NCBI GenBank assembly: GCA_019695485.1
Contig: JAEUAF010000412.1
Span: 1 to 49,510 of the forward strand
Direction: 5' to 3'
Length of the DNA stretch: 49,510 bases
Origin: Sorangium sp.
GTDB lineage: Bacteria > Myxococcota_A > Polyangia > Polyangiales > Polyangiaceae
The notes beneath the pieces are model-generated. The model did no database searches. It was not told the DNA's origin and saw only the letters and a list, made by a program, of their open reading frames with translations. The position numbers and the translations under genes are program-made. Below, in pieces: positions 17,706-26,457 of the stretch. Position 1 is the stretch's first letter. Every line of letters begins with the position of its first letter.

Positions 17706-18956
17706 TCATGGGTCGCCGCGTTTGCGCCGCCCGCTCGGCGTGATCTTGTGTGGGCTATCAACCGCACGGGTGATCGCGCCAGCACCGAAGCGCTCGACGA
17801 TGGCGTCCAGCGCTGGGCCTAGCCGATCTTCCCGCGGCCTGCCGAACAGTTCGAGCTGTTCCTCGGCGCGCGCTTCAAGGTTCGAGAGCGAGGCGCCCAG
17901 CAGGCGCACCGGTTCCTTGAGAGCGGCGTCGTCCCAAAGTTCGAGCAGAGTCGCGCGGATCAAGCGCCCATCATCCGTCGCCGTCGAGAGGGTTCGGCTA
18001 CGACTGAGCAGTGGGTATTGCGGTTCGGTTTCGGCATGGGGATCCCGCGAAACCCGCGTGCCTCGCGCTCGGGCGAGCTTCATTTTGAGCGTCACTGTAC
18101 GGCCCCGATAGCCGTCGCGGCGGAGCCGTCGGGCCACGGCTTCCGCGTGCGCCGTAAGCGCGGCGCTTACGAGGTCCCGCGCGAGCACGTCCTGCTCGAA
18201 GGTATTCTCCTCTCCGTACGACTTCGGGATCCGATCCGCCTCTACTGGTCGTGGATCGATCCCCCTTGCGAGCGTCTGGAGCTCACCCGCCCGCCGCCCG
18301 ATGGCGCGCTCGAGCCGACCTTCATCGAAGCGCACGAGGTCCCCGAGCGTCTTGATACCGAGCGAGTCCAAGCGCTGAGCGAGGACGGGGCCGACTCCCC
18401 AGAGCCGCCGAATGGGCAGCGGATCCAGGAATTCGGGCACCTGCTCAGGGCCGACTTGACGAAGCCCGTCCGGCTTGCCGAGCGTGCAGGCGATCTTGGC
18501 GACGAGCTTGCACGGGCCGAGGCCAACGGACACCGTGAGCCCCGTTTCTTCGGTCACGGCCTGCTTGAGCTGTTGGGCGACGTCAATCGGCCTCCCGAAG
18601 AGCCGCATCGATCCGCTGATGTCGAGGAAGGCTTCGTCGAGCGCGAGTGGTTCTACCTCAGGGGTGAAGCGTAAGAACACGTCATGGATTTGCGCCGATA
18701 CCGCCGCGTAGTGCGCCATGTTGGCCGACAGGAAGATCCCCTGTGGACAGAGTTCGCGCGCCCGAAAGCCGGGCATCGCGGAATGCACGCCGTAGCGCCG
18801 CGCCTCGTACGACGCCGCGGCCACCACGCCGCGCGCGGCGGTTGCCCCGACAATCACAGGCTTGCCGCGCAACTCTGGCCGATCGCGCTGCTCTATGGAC
18901 GCGTAAAAGGCGTCCATATCGGCGTGTAGGATCCAGCGAGGTGTCGACACGGGCAT
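17706..18956 (-). CDS. dinB: DNA polymerase IV (Y-family translesion polymerase)
   Basis: Y-family polymerase that copies past damaged bases. With ATG 18956 (MPVSTPRWILHADMDAFYASIEQ) it has 416 residues; the track start adds 21 residues unlike the family. The catalytic acids are in HADMDAFYAS and ALDEAFLDISGS. Nucleotide-binding residues lie in VVAAASYEARRYGVHSAMP, the thumb helix-hairpin-helix in LWGVGPVLAQRLDSLGIKTLGDL, and the little finger from SYGEENTFEQDV to RLLGASLSNLEAR. The C-terminal tail QLELFGR resembles the beta-clamp-binding motif (QLxLF), expected for Pol IV. Its position upstream of recA suggests a DNA-damage locus. Confidence 0.95.
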   Translation of the reverse strand: MPVSTPRWILHADMDAFYASIEQRDRPELRGKPVIVGATAARGVVAAASYEARRYGVHSAMPGFRARELCPQGIFLSANMAHYAAVSAQIHDVFLRFTPEVEPLALDEAFLDISGSMRLFGRPIDVAQQLKQAVTEETGLTVSVGLGPCKLVAKIACTLGKPDGLRQVGPEQVPEFLDPLPIRRLWGVGPVLAQRLDSLGIKTLGDLVRFDEGRLERAIGRRAGELQTLARGIDPRPVEADRIPKSYGEENTFEQDVLARDLVSAALTAHAEAVARRLRRDGYRGRTVTLKMKLARARGTRVSRDPHAETEPQYPLLSRSRTLSTATDDGRLIRATLLELWDDAALKEPVRLLGASLSNLEARAEEQLELFGRPREDRLGPALDAIVERFGAGAITRAVDSPHKITPSGRRKRGDP

Positions 18957-19091
18957 TCGTCTCGTTGAGGCAGACGACTTTACACCAGCCGACAGCTGTC
19001 GACCCGAGCGGCCCCGCAACTGAGGGGAATAGGCGCGAGAACCGATTCGGTTTCGCTGCCCTCGCGGGACAGTGACGAGGGCGGCGAAATC

Positions 19092-19535
19092 CTAAGTCGC
19101 GGGAGCGGCAGGGCTCGGATCGCTGCCGCCTTCTCGCTTCGGGGGACGAAGGCTGCGCGCCTTTTTCGCACCCGATGCGTCATCTTCGGGAGCGTCGCCG
19201 ACCGCGAGCTCGCAGTCGCCGAACATGACTTGCATCTTCGCGTCTTCCGAGGCGAGCTTCACCTCGATCGATTTCGCGCGAATGATGGTGTTGTCTTTGA
19301 CGCGACCCGCTAGCTCCACGGTGTCTGCATCGAACTCGCCCGACAGCTCTCCGAGCGAGCGAATGGAGCCCACTCGCGCGCGCCCGTGCACGGAGCCTTT
19401 TTCGCTCACCGAGAGCGACGGCGTCTCTACCTCGCCCTCGATGCGGCCGCGGACCACGATCGGGCAAGTCGAGGTCAGGATCCCTTTGAATTCCGTGCCT
19501 TCCTCGACGATGGTCTGCTTTCCGTTCGTGCTCAT
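19092..19535 (-). CDS. Bactofilin (polymer-forming cytoskeletal protein)
   Basis: This 147-residue protein has a central right-handed beta-helix of the bactofilin family (DUF583), shown by the regular hydrophobic ladder GTEFKGILTSTCPIVVRGRIEGEVETPSLSVSEKGSVHGRARVGSIRSLGELSGEFDADTVELAGRVKDNTIIRAKSIEVKL. The short N-tail and the Pro/Ser-rich C-tail are typical. Bactofilins polymerise without nucleotides; in Myxococcus they scaffold chromosome segregation proteins or cell shape. The start overlaps the stop of the upstream pentapeptide/bactofilin gene (ATGA), so the two are translated together. Confidence 0.92.
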   Translation of the reverse strand: MSTNGKQTIVEEGTEFKGILTSTCPIVVRGRIEGEVETPSLSVSEKGSVHGRARVGSIRSLGELSGEFDADTVELAGRVKDNTIIRAKSIEVKLASEDAKMQVMFGDCELAVGDAPEDDASGAKKARSLRPPKREGGSDPSPAAPAT

Positions 19536-20779
19536 TCTCTACCTGACCTTTCCGTAGCTGCGCGGGCTGTGAGGATTTTGACTCGCAGCCGGCAACCCGG
19601 CTGAAATGCGAATTCCGTAGATTCTGTGGCTTGCTCGATGGTTCCGACCAACGCGCCGCTCGAGCTCACGACCAAGCGTTTGGGGCCTTGAATTCCGGGG
19701 CTCTCACGCTCGAAGAATTGGCCCAAGACCGTGATGTTGCCGCCGCCCTTGATGCGGCAGTGGCTGAGCACACCGGCTTCGCCGATTACGAGATCGGTGC
19801 CCGCGCCTAGCGTGATCGAGCAATTCTCGAAGCGACTCTCGATTTCGATGCTCGAGCCCTCGCCGAACTCGAGCGATGCGTCGCGCAAGACGTCGCCTTT
19901 GCCGAAGTAGCGCGCCGCGCGCGTCGGCGACGTCAGCTTCCCTGCGAGCAAAGCGTCCACATCGTCGCCGCGCACTGGGCGTGAGCCGTCTGCGCCGGGG
20001 CTCCCGTCGAGCCACTCTGCCGCAGGGGTACTCCACTTCGCAGACGCCGTGGCAGCGCCGAACACCTTGGCCCCTGTCAACAACGCGCCGCTAAGCTCGG
20101 CACCGGCGAGATTGCAGTGCCGCAGGTCCGCCGCTTCCAAGTTTGCTCCCGGCAAGCGCGCTTGACTCAGGTTCGCACGTTGCAGACTGGCGCCGAAGAA
20201 GTTTGCTTTGGGCGCGCTCGCGCCGACTAGCTCCGCCTCGCGCAGGTTGGCCTTCTCGAGGTTCGCCTCCTCCAGATTGGCCGACGAGAGCACCGCGTTC
20301 ACGAGCTCTGCCCCCTTCAGGTTCGCGCCGCCGAGGTAGCACTCGCTGAGCTCCGCGTGGGAGAGCAACGCATTCTCGAGGTTCGCCTTGCCGAGATCGG
20401 CCGAGTCGAGCTGAGCGCCGGTCAGTCGCGCGCCGCGCAGGGTGGCGCGGCCGAGCTTGGCGCCCTCGAGCGTGGCTCGATTCAGGTTCGCCAGGCCGAG
20501 ATCGGCCCCCTCGAGATTGGCGCCCTCGAGGTCGGCCTTGTCGAGGTTGGCCTCGCGCAAGTCAGCGTCCTTGAGAAATGCCTCCCGCAAACTAGCGTTG
20601 CGGAACGACGCGCCCTTCAGCTTGGCGCCGGACAGGTTTGCGCCGTCGAGTTCCGCGCGCCCGAAGTCGAGTCCCTCGAGCGTGGCATTCGATAGATCTA
20701 TTCCACGCAGATCGGCGCGCGCAAAGCTCTGCTTTGCTGCCGCCCGCTGCAAGACTTCATCGCGAGTCAGCTCCGCCAT
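19532..20779 (-). CDS. Pentapeptide-repeat protein with C-terminal bactofilin-like domain
   Basis: This 415-residue protein starts MAELTRDEVLQRAAAKQSFARADLRGIDLSNATLEG and continues for about 230 residues as A(D/N)Lxx pentapeptide repeats, i.e. a quadrilateral beta-helix (ANLDKADLEGANLEGADLGLANLNRATLEGAKL...). A linker (AAEWLDGSPGADGSRPVRGDD) leads to a second ~120-residue domain, GDVLRDASLEFGEGSSIEIESRFENCSITLGAGTDLVIGEAGVLSHCRIKGGGNITVLGQF, with the hydrophobic ladder of a bactofilin beta-helix. Two stacked beta-helices in one chain, overlapping a true bactofilin gene by 4 bases, suggest that it co-assembles with or caps bactofilin polymers. This role is inferred from context only. Confidence 0.8.
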   Translation of the reverse strand: MAELTRDEVLQRAAAKQSFARADLRGIDLSNATLEGLDFGRAELDGANLSGAKLKGASFRNASLREAFLKDADLREANLDKADLEGANLEGADLGLANLNRATLEGAKLGRATLRGARLTGAQLDSADLGKANLENALLSHAELSECYLGGANLKGAELVNAVLSSANLEEANLEKANLREAELVGASAPKANFFGASLQRANLSQARLPGANLEAADLRHCNLAGAELSGALLTGAKVFGAATASAKWSTPAAEWLDGSPGADGSRPVRGDDVDALLAGKLTSPTRAARYFGKGDVLRDASLEFGEGSSIEIESRFENCSITLGAGTDLVIGEAGVLSHCRIKGGGNITVLGQFFERESPGIQGPKRLVVSSSGALVGTIEQATESTEFAFQPGCRLRVKILTARAATERSGRE

Positions 20780-20808
20780 CTAGTAGGGTCCTCCGTCTTC
20801 ACTCGGTC

Positions 20809-22425
20809 TCACTCGTTTCTCACAGAGAGGTAGCGCCTGAGGGCGTCGGCCTTTTTCTGAAAAGGAAGCGGCTCCAGCGCCTGAATCAGATCCACCTCAC
20901 CGAGCCGCGCCAGCAACAGGCTGATGTCGAGCAGAGTCGCGTTTCGCTCCTGGCGAATGCGCCGCTTTTCATCGGTGTTCGACCAGCCCTTGGCGTTCAG
21001 ATCGTAGGAGTTGTTCTGATCCTCGAGCTTCTTCAGCAAGGCTTCGAGCTGGCCCTTCTCCCGCTGACGCTTGGGAGTGGGCGGCAAGGAGCCGAGCTCG
21101 CGCTTGTAGCGCTGGAAACGCGCCACGATACGCTCGGCCAGGTCGCGGCCGATACCAGCAGCTTCCGCAATATCGTTGGGTTTCGCTTTGTAGAATTGGT
21201 CGAGGCTCATGAGCCCCGCCGCCACGATGCGGTCGAGCGCCACGCGGCGCACGTCGGGCACTTGCTGCAGCAGCGAGAGCACGATGATGGGCTCACGCCG
21301 ATTGCGGGCCTCCTTCACCTCGAAGGCTTGCGGCAGGTCGGCGGCGAGCTTCTGATAAGTCGCTTTGAGCCCGTCGCGCGTGCGCGCGTCGAGCACGTTG
21401 CCGATCGCGCGTTCGCCCTGTTCGATCACCGCGAGCAACGCGCTCAGACCCGCCCCGAGGTCCACGAGGGACATGTCGAGCGCTGCGCGGCGTAAGGACG
21501 CCACGGCAGGGCGGCACACGGACAGCCACTCCTTCGTGGGCTCACCGAGCTCGATCTCGACGATCAGGTCGCGCACCGGGCCCAAATGATTGGCGGAGAT
21601 CTCGAGAAACAGGCGTTGTGCATCGCCGATCTCGTGCTTCGAGAGATCTTGTCCGGGGCTTGCTCCGGTGCTCGGAGGGTCCGACAAGATCGTGTCGAAC
21701 TTGCGATCGATGTCGTCTAGCAAGCGTCGCGCCCCCGACGCGGTGGACGTCGCGGCTGCGGAGGTGGAAAGTTCGGGATTCGGCAGGACGGGCGCTGCAA
21801 CGGCCGCGGCGCTCGCATCCGCGTCGACCGTAGCGGCGCTGGCCGGGCCCGGCGTTGGCGTTGCAACGCGGGGTCCCCAAGAGGCCCGTGGCGAAGCTCC
21901 GCTCGCTGCGGCGTTCGAGGGGGCCGGCGACGGCGCGGCCACTTCCACGGCTGAGGGTGAAGTCGCAGCCGTGGGGGCGCTGCCGTCGGCGCTCGGAGCC
22001 ACGCGCGGCGCCTCACCTGGGGACGACGGTCGCTTCTCGGGAGTGGCGTCGCCGACGGCGTCAGCCAGCGCTTCGCTGATCGAGCCGGGGCTCTCGCCGG
22101 GCGGCGGCTTCGAAAGGCGGGCACCAGCGCCGGGCAACGTTGAGCGTCGTGGGGCTACCGGTCGCTTCGACGGAAACGGAGGCAAGCCGGGCCCCCGCGA
22201 TTCGGGAGCAGGCGGCGCTTGCGGTGGCGCGGTCGATGGCCCGTGCGTGATGGTGCGCGTCCCCAAGGGGGGCAATGCGGGACGGGGCGCACTCGGCCGA
22301 GGCGGTTCGGCCGGGGCTGGGGGGCGGTCGCCGAGCGCCATGCGGCCGCCGCACTCCACGCAAAACACCGCGCTTTCGAGTCCGAGCGCGCCGCAATGGG
22401 GACACCGTGCCGTGAGGCCCGCCAT
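20809..22425 (-). CDS. Zinc-ribbon, low-complexity, helix-hairpin-helix protein
   Basis: Starting at ATG 22425 (MAGLTARCPHCGALG), rather than the TTG of the track, gives 538 residues. The N-terminus is a rubredoxin-like zinc ribbon, CPHCG-x11-CVECGG. Next is a ~220-residue Pro/Ala/Ser-rich disordered region. The C-terminal ~290 residues are helical: RRLLDDIDRKFDTILSDP, a four-helix-bundle-like stretch (LFLEISANHLGPVRDLIVEIELGEPTKEWLSVCRPAVASLRRAALDMSLVDLGAGL), and a helix-hairpin-helix, YKAKPNDIAEAAGIGRDLAERIVARFQRYK. A coiled coil follows (EKGQLEALLKKLEDQNNSYDLNAKGWS). The stop is 29 bases before the pentapeptide gene, so it is probably the first gene of the bactofilin operon. HhH domains bind DNA or proteins without sequence specificity. 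Confidence 0.72.
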   Translation of the reverse strand: MAGLTARCPHCGALGLESAVFCVECGGRMALGDRPPAPAEPPRPSAPRPALPPLGTRTITHGPSTAPPQAPPAPESRGPGLPPFPSKRPVAPRRSTLPGAGARLSKPPPGESPGSISEALADAVGDATPEKRPSSPGEAPRVAPSADGSAPTAATSPSAVEVAAPSPAPSNAAASGASPRASWGPRVATPTPGPASAATVDADASAAAVAAPVLPNPELSTSAAATSTASGARRLLDDIDRKFDTILSDPPSTGASPGQDLSKHEIGDAQRLFLEISANHLGPVRDLIVEIELGEPTKEWLSVCRPAVASLRRAALDMSLVDLGAGLSALLAVIEQGERAIGNVLDARTRDGLKATYQKLAADLPQAFEVKEARNRREPIIVLSLLQQVPDVRRVALDRIVAAGLMSLDQFYKAKPNDIAEAAGIGRDLAERIVARFQRYKRELGSLPPTPKRQREKGQLEALLKKLEDQNNSYDLNAKGWSNTDEKRRIRQERNATLLDISLLLARLGEVDLIQALEPLPFQKKADALRRYLSVRNE

Positions 22426-22542
22426 GGTGATTCCGTTACTACCATCATCACCCCCGCCCTGGGCCCCCAAATTCGAGCGAGTTTGGAAAGAGAGCCGAGC
22501 GGACCAGGTTTTTGCAGGGTCCGGACGGCGGTCCGGTGAGGT

Positions 22543-23640
22543 CTAATGGACACCCGAAGCGGCGTAACTAGCGAGCGCGAGCGCGGTGTTCTCTGCCGAG
22601 CGCACAGCGGCGTCGATCCCCGAACCGTGGAATGCCGCGCCAGCGAGGAAGACACCGCGCCCCGTGAGCGCCGACTCGAGCGTGCGAACCCGTTCGACAT
22701 GTGCAGCATCGAACACTGGCAGCGCGTTTCCCCAGCGCGAGACCCAGAAGTGTTGCGGTGCGCTGCGGAGCGAAAGGACTCGCGAAAGGCCGCGCGTTGC
22801 CCGCGCCAGCCATGCGGAGTCGTCGAGCCCAGCGATCTCTCCTGCGGCCGGGCGAAAGAAGAGTCGTAGCAGTGCGTGCGAGGCCGGTGCGCGTGCCGGT
22901 AGCTTCGTCGAGCTGAAGGTGCAGGCGCGGAGCCCGTCCTGTTGCGCATCGAGTGCCACCACGAAGCCGGTGCCGTCGAGCGGATGTTCGACAGCATCGC
23001 GTGCGTAGGCAAGTGAGACGGTGACGCTCGACAGCGTCGTGGCGGCGCCGAGCGCCTCCGCCGCTGGCCCGATCTCGGGTGTGAGTAACGCGGCGGCCTG
23101 GGCGGCGTTCGTTGCAAGCACCACCGCGTCGAAGCGCTCCGGAGCCCGCTGGTGAGCGGTCAGGGTCACTCGAGCGGACGCTTCGCAGCGCACGCTCACG
23201 ATCTGCCTCTCGAGCTGAATGCGCGCTCGCCCTGCAATGGCAGCGGCGAGCGCTGTCGGCAGCGCTTGCATTCCGTCGCGGAAGGAGCGAATGCCCCGAC
23301 CAAGCTCGTCTTTGGCCACTTGGAAGCCGAGAAACTTCGCCGCTTCGCCAGGCTGGAGTTCCTTGAGCGAAGTGCCATCGAAGCCGTACGAGCGCTGCAC
23401 GAGCTGGTCGACGATGTCAGCGCCGACTCCGACGGCGCGAGCGATGCTTGGTACCGCCTCGCTGCGCGCGACGAAGCCTTCCGCCCCGTGCTCTACGTTG
23501 AAACCATGCAGCGATTCGGTATGAAGCTGACCACCAAGGCGCGCGGAGCCCTCGAACACCACCACCTCGTCACCGGCCTCGACGCGGCGTACGGCGACGA
23601 CGAGCCCGGCCAGGCCGCCACCCACGATGGCAACTTTCAT
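22543..23640 (-). CDS. FAD-dependent PPOX/HemY-like oxidoreductase, short form
   Basis: The 365-residue protein begins with a Rossmann dinucleotide motif, MKVAIVGGGLAGLVVAVRRVEAGDEVVVFEGSARLGGQLHTE, and has the C-terminal FAD-contact segment GRGVFLAGAAFHGSGIDAAVRSAENTA. This pattern matches protoporphyrinogen oxidase (HemY/HemG-type). However, HemY is usually ~450-480 residues; here the section between FVARSEAVPSIARAVG and FRDGMQALPTALAAAI lacks about 90 residues that normally form the membrane/substrate domain. It may be a reduced PPOX or another amine-oxidase-family flavoprotein. It is divergent from the GH94 gene, with no heme gene alongside. Confidence 0.75.
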   Translation of the reverse strand: MKVAIVGGGLAGLVVAVRRVEAGDEVVVFEGSARLGGQLHTESLHGFNVEHGAEGFVARSEAVPSIARAVGVGADIVDQLVQRSYGFDGTSLKELQPGEAAKFLGFQVAKDELGRGIRSFRDGMQALPTALAAAIAGRARIQLERQIVSVRCEASARVTLTAHQRAPERFDAVVLATNAAQAAALLTPEIGPAAEALGAATTLSSVTVSLAYARDAVEHPLDGTGFVVALDAQQDGLRACTFSSTKLPARAPASHALLRLFFRPAAGEIAGLDDSAWLARATRGLSRVLSLRSAPQHFWVSRWGNALPVFDAAHVERVRTLESALTGRGVFLAGAAFHGSGIDAAVRSAENTALALASYAASGVH

Positions 23641-23948
23641 GCGCCGCGCCTCGTCGGCGTGCCGCTCGGAGCGGCGGTCGCGTCATCGTTCATGCGCCGA
23701 GCGGCGGTGTGTACGTGCGTGCTTCGGCCGAGCATTCGCCCCTTATAGCAGGCTCGGCTGCTTGCAGATTCAGGCCCCTCGGATCTGAGCGAGCGTCACG
23801 AATTCAGGCCCGGCTTACCGGCGTCCTGCCGCGCTCGCGCCTGGCGGCCGCTGGTTCGGCTTGCCCGCAACGCGGGCGAAACGCTAAGTTCAGCCCCTTC
23901 CCAGCAGGACCTGGGCGCGTACCCGCGAACCCGAAGAGGACACTCAAA

Positions 23949-26336
23949 ATGCAGTATGGACACTTCGACGACGACGCCCGCGAGTACGTGGTGACGCGCC
24001 CCGATACTCCACGTCCGTGGAGCAACTACCTCGGCAGCACCGAATACGGCGCGATCATTACCAACAACGCCGGAGGCTATAGTTTCTATCGAAGTGCGGC
24101 GAATCATCGTTTTTTAAGACTCCGTAGTAATTCGGTTCCGCTCGATCAGCCGGGTCGATACTTCTATTTGCGCGACCGTGATGACGGGGATTACTGGAGT
24201 GCAAGCTGGCAGCCTGTCGGCAAACCGCTCGACCGCTACAAGTCGACGTGTCGTCACGGCACCGCGTACACGATCATCAGCTCCGAGTATGCCGAGATCG
24301 AGTGCGAGGCGACCTACTTCGTGCCCCTCGGCCAGATCTTCGAGTACTGGCGCTTGCGCGTCAGCAATCGTTCGACGCGGCGACGCCGCATCAGCGTCTA
24401 CACGTTCTGCGAGTTTACGGGTGTCGGAAACATCATCAACGACCTGACCAACCTGCAGTATTCGCTGTTCGTGAATAAGGCCGATTGGGTCGATGGCATG
24501 CTGAGCATCGCCTCGCACCCGTACGAGCCCTACGACGCCAGCATGCTCGATAAACTCGGCCGCTATTTCATGAAAGTGACGGGCGGCGAAGTGGCTGGGT
24601 TCGAAACACTGCGCGATCGCTTTCTCGGAAATTACGGCACCTACGCGAACCCCGAGGCGTTGCGGGAGGGCAAACTCACGAACTTCGAAACGGCAGGTGA
24701 GAACGTGGTGGGAGTACAGCAGATCGACCTCGATCTCGCGCCCGGCGAAACACGCGAGCTCATCGTAATGCTCGGCCTTGGTAGCCCGGAAACCCACGGC
24801 AAGGCGCTGGTCGCCGAGTTCGGCAATCCCCAGCGCTGCGAGCTCGAACTCGAGAAGCTCAAGCAGTCGTGGCACGCGCTCTTGACGTCCACGCGCGTCA
24901 AGACTCCGGACCCCGAGTTCGACTCGATGGTGAACGTGTGGAATGCCTACAACGCGCTCGTTACTTACGCTTGGTCGCGAGCGGCCTCGTTGATCTACAA
25001 CGGTGAGCGCGATGGCCTCGGCTACCGCGACACCGTGCAGGATTTTCTAGGTGTGACGCCGCTCCTGAAAGAGCAAATGCGCGGGCGCCTAGAGCTCATG
25101 TTGACGGGGCAGGTCGAGTGCGGCGGCGCCATGCCGCTCGTGCGCCCGTTCTCGCACAAGCCTGGTCACGAGTCCGCGCCGGCGAAGGAACATTTTCGCA
25201 GCGACGACGCGCTCTGGCTGTTCAACGCGGTGCCGGCGTACGTCGCTGAAACGGGAGACGTCGCGTTTTACGAAAAGGTGCTGCCTTACGCCGATCACGG
25301 CGCCGCCAGCGTGTTTGGGCACTTGCGGCGCGCGCTCGAGTTCAACCTCGAACGCAGTGGGCAGCACGGCTTGCCCTGCGGGCTTTCGGCTGATTGGAAC
25401 GACTGCTGCAATCTCGGCTACACGGGCGAAAGCGTGATGGTCGCGTTCCAGGTTCGCTATGGCCTAGGCGTCTACGCCGAGATCGCGGAGCGCCTCGCGC
25501 GCCCATTGGAAGCCTCGTGGGCGCTCGCCGAGCGCGAGAAGCTCGACCGCGCGATTCAAACCACGTGTTGGGACGGCGAGTGGTTCATTTGGGCCACGGG
25601 CAAGGACGGCACCATCTTCGGCACCAAGAACATGGACGAAGGCAAGGTGTACATCAACACCCAGGCCTGGGCCGTGATCAGCGGTGCCGCGACGCCCGAA
25701 CAAGCCCGGCTCGCGATGAAGTCCATGAAGGACTATTTGGCGACGCCGTATGGGCTGATGCTGAGCGCTCCGCCGTTCCAGAAGACGTCGCGCGAGGTGA
25801 TGGGGGGCGTGATCTACAACTTGGGGATTAAGGAGAACGCTGGCATCTTCAATCATCCCCAAAGCTGGGCGGTGATGGCCGAATGCCAACTCGGCAACGG
25901 CGATCAGGCGTACGAGTATTACCGCGCCTACATGCCGTCGGCGTACAACACCCGCGCCGAGGTTCGCGAAATCGAGCCGTACGTTCACAGTCAAACGACC
26001 TACGCTACTTGCAACTCCAACGCCGGCAAATCGAGGGTGCCTTGGCTCACCGGCACGGTGTCCTGGAGCTATTTCGCGGCGTTGCAGTCCATCCTGGGGA
26101 TTCGCCCCGAAATTGACGGCCTGCGTATCGACCCCTGTATCCCCAAGGACTGGCCCGGCTTCGAAATCGAGCGCGTCTTTCGCGGCAAGACGCTGAAGAT
26201 CTCGATCCGGAACCCCAACGCCAAGTGCCGCGGCGTGAAGAGCCTGCGCCTTGGCGGCAAAGTCGTCAGCGGAAACTTGCTCCCCATCGCAGAGCTTGCC
26301 GACGGCCTGCGGGTGGAGGCAACCCTCGAGGGCTGA
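23949..26336 (+). CDS. GH94 disaccharide phosphorylase (cellobiose/chitobiose phosphorylase family)
   Basis: Starting at ATG 23949 (MQYGHFDDDAREYVVTRPDTPRPWSNYLGS; GAGGA 8 bases upstream) gives 795 residues, a normal GH94 length. The order is an N-terminal beta-sandwich, a helical linker, an (alpha/alpha)6 barrel and a C-terminal sheet. The catalytic acid is Asp482 in GLSADWNDCCNLG. Substrate-loop motifs include SLIYNGERDGLGYRDTVQDFLGV and EPYVHSQTTYATCNSNAGKSRVPWLTGTVSWSY. The enzyme splits a beta-linked disaccharide with phosphate to give a sugar-1-phosphate plus free sugar, saving ATP. Cellobiose and N,N'-diacetylchitobiose are the main candidates; I cannot separate them by eye. No transporter or endoglycosidase sits beside it. 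No signal peptide. Confidence 0.9.
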   Translation: MQYGHFDDDAREYVVTRPDTPRPWSNYLGSTEYGAIITNNAGGYSFYRSAANHRFLRLRSNSVPLDQPGRYFYLRDRDDGDYWSASWQPVGKPLDRYKSTCRHGTAYTIISSEYAEIECEATYFVPLGQIFEYWRLRVSNRSTRRRRISVYTFCEFTGVGNIINDLTNLQYSLFVNKADWVDGMLSIASHPYEPYDASMLDKLGRYFMKVTGGEVAGFETLRDRFLGNYGTYANPEALREGKLTNFETAGENVVGVQQIDLDLAPGETRELIVMLGLGSPETHGKALVAEFGNPQRCELELEKLKQSWHALLTSTRVKTPDPEFDSMVNVWNAYNALVTYAWSRAASLIYNGERDGLGYRDTVQDFLGVTPLLKEQMRGRLELMLTGQVECGGAMPLVRPFSHKPGHESAPAKEHFRSDDALWLFNAVPAYVAETGDVAFYEKVLPYADHGAASVFGHLRRALEFNLERSGQHGLPCGLSADWNDCCNLGYTGESVMVAFQVRYGLGVYAEIAERLARPLEASWALAEREKLDRAIQTTCWDGEWFIWATGKDGTIFGTKNMDEGKVYINTQAWAVISGAATPEQARLAMKSMKDYLATPYGLMLSAPPFQKTSREVMGGVIYNLGIKENAGIFNHPQSWAVMAECQLGNGDQAYEYYRAYMPSAYNTRAEVREIEPYVHSQTTYATCNSNAGKSRVPWLTGTVSWSYFAALQSILGIRPEIDGLRIDPCIPKDWPGFEIERVFRGKTLKISIRNPNAKCRGVKSLRLGGKVVSGNLLPIAELADGLRVEATLEG

Positions 26337-26363
26337 CCGCCTATGGGGTCAGAGCTCGTGGTT

Positions 26364-26398
26364 AGCCGCCAAGCAGCGCTCGCTGCGGCTTGGCGGCT
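26364..26398. terminator. Strong hairpin between convergent GH94 and LuxR genes
   Basis: AGCCGCCAAGC (26364-26374) pairs perfectly with GCTTGGCGGCT (26388-26398). The loop contains a further complementary run (AGCG...CGCT). It lies 27 bases after the GH94 stop and 59 bases beyond the LuxR-gene stop, so it can serve both convergent transcripts. There is no U-tract, as is common in high-GC genomes. Confidence 0.55.
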
Positions 26399-26457
26399 TC
26401 CGGCGGAGGGCCGTGCGGCTTCACACGACGAGGGCGCCGCATTGCTGCGTGGGCGCG

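Noticed and set aside
22155-23117. 320-residue minus-strand ORF overlapping the zinc-ribbon and PPOX-like genes
   Set aside because: Arg/Pro/Ser-rich shadow frame with no domain; the overlapping frames encode recognisable proteins.
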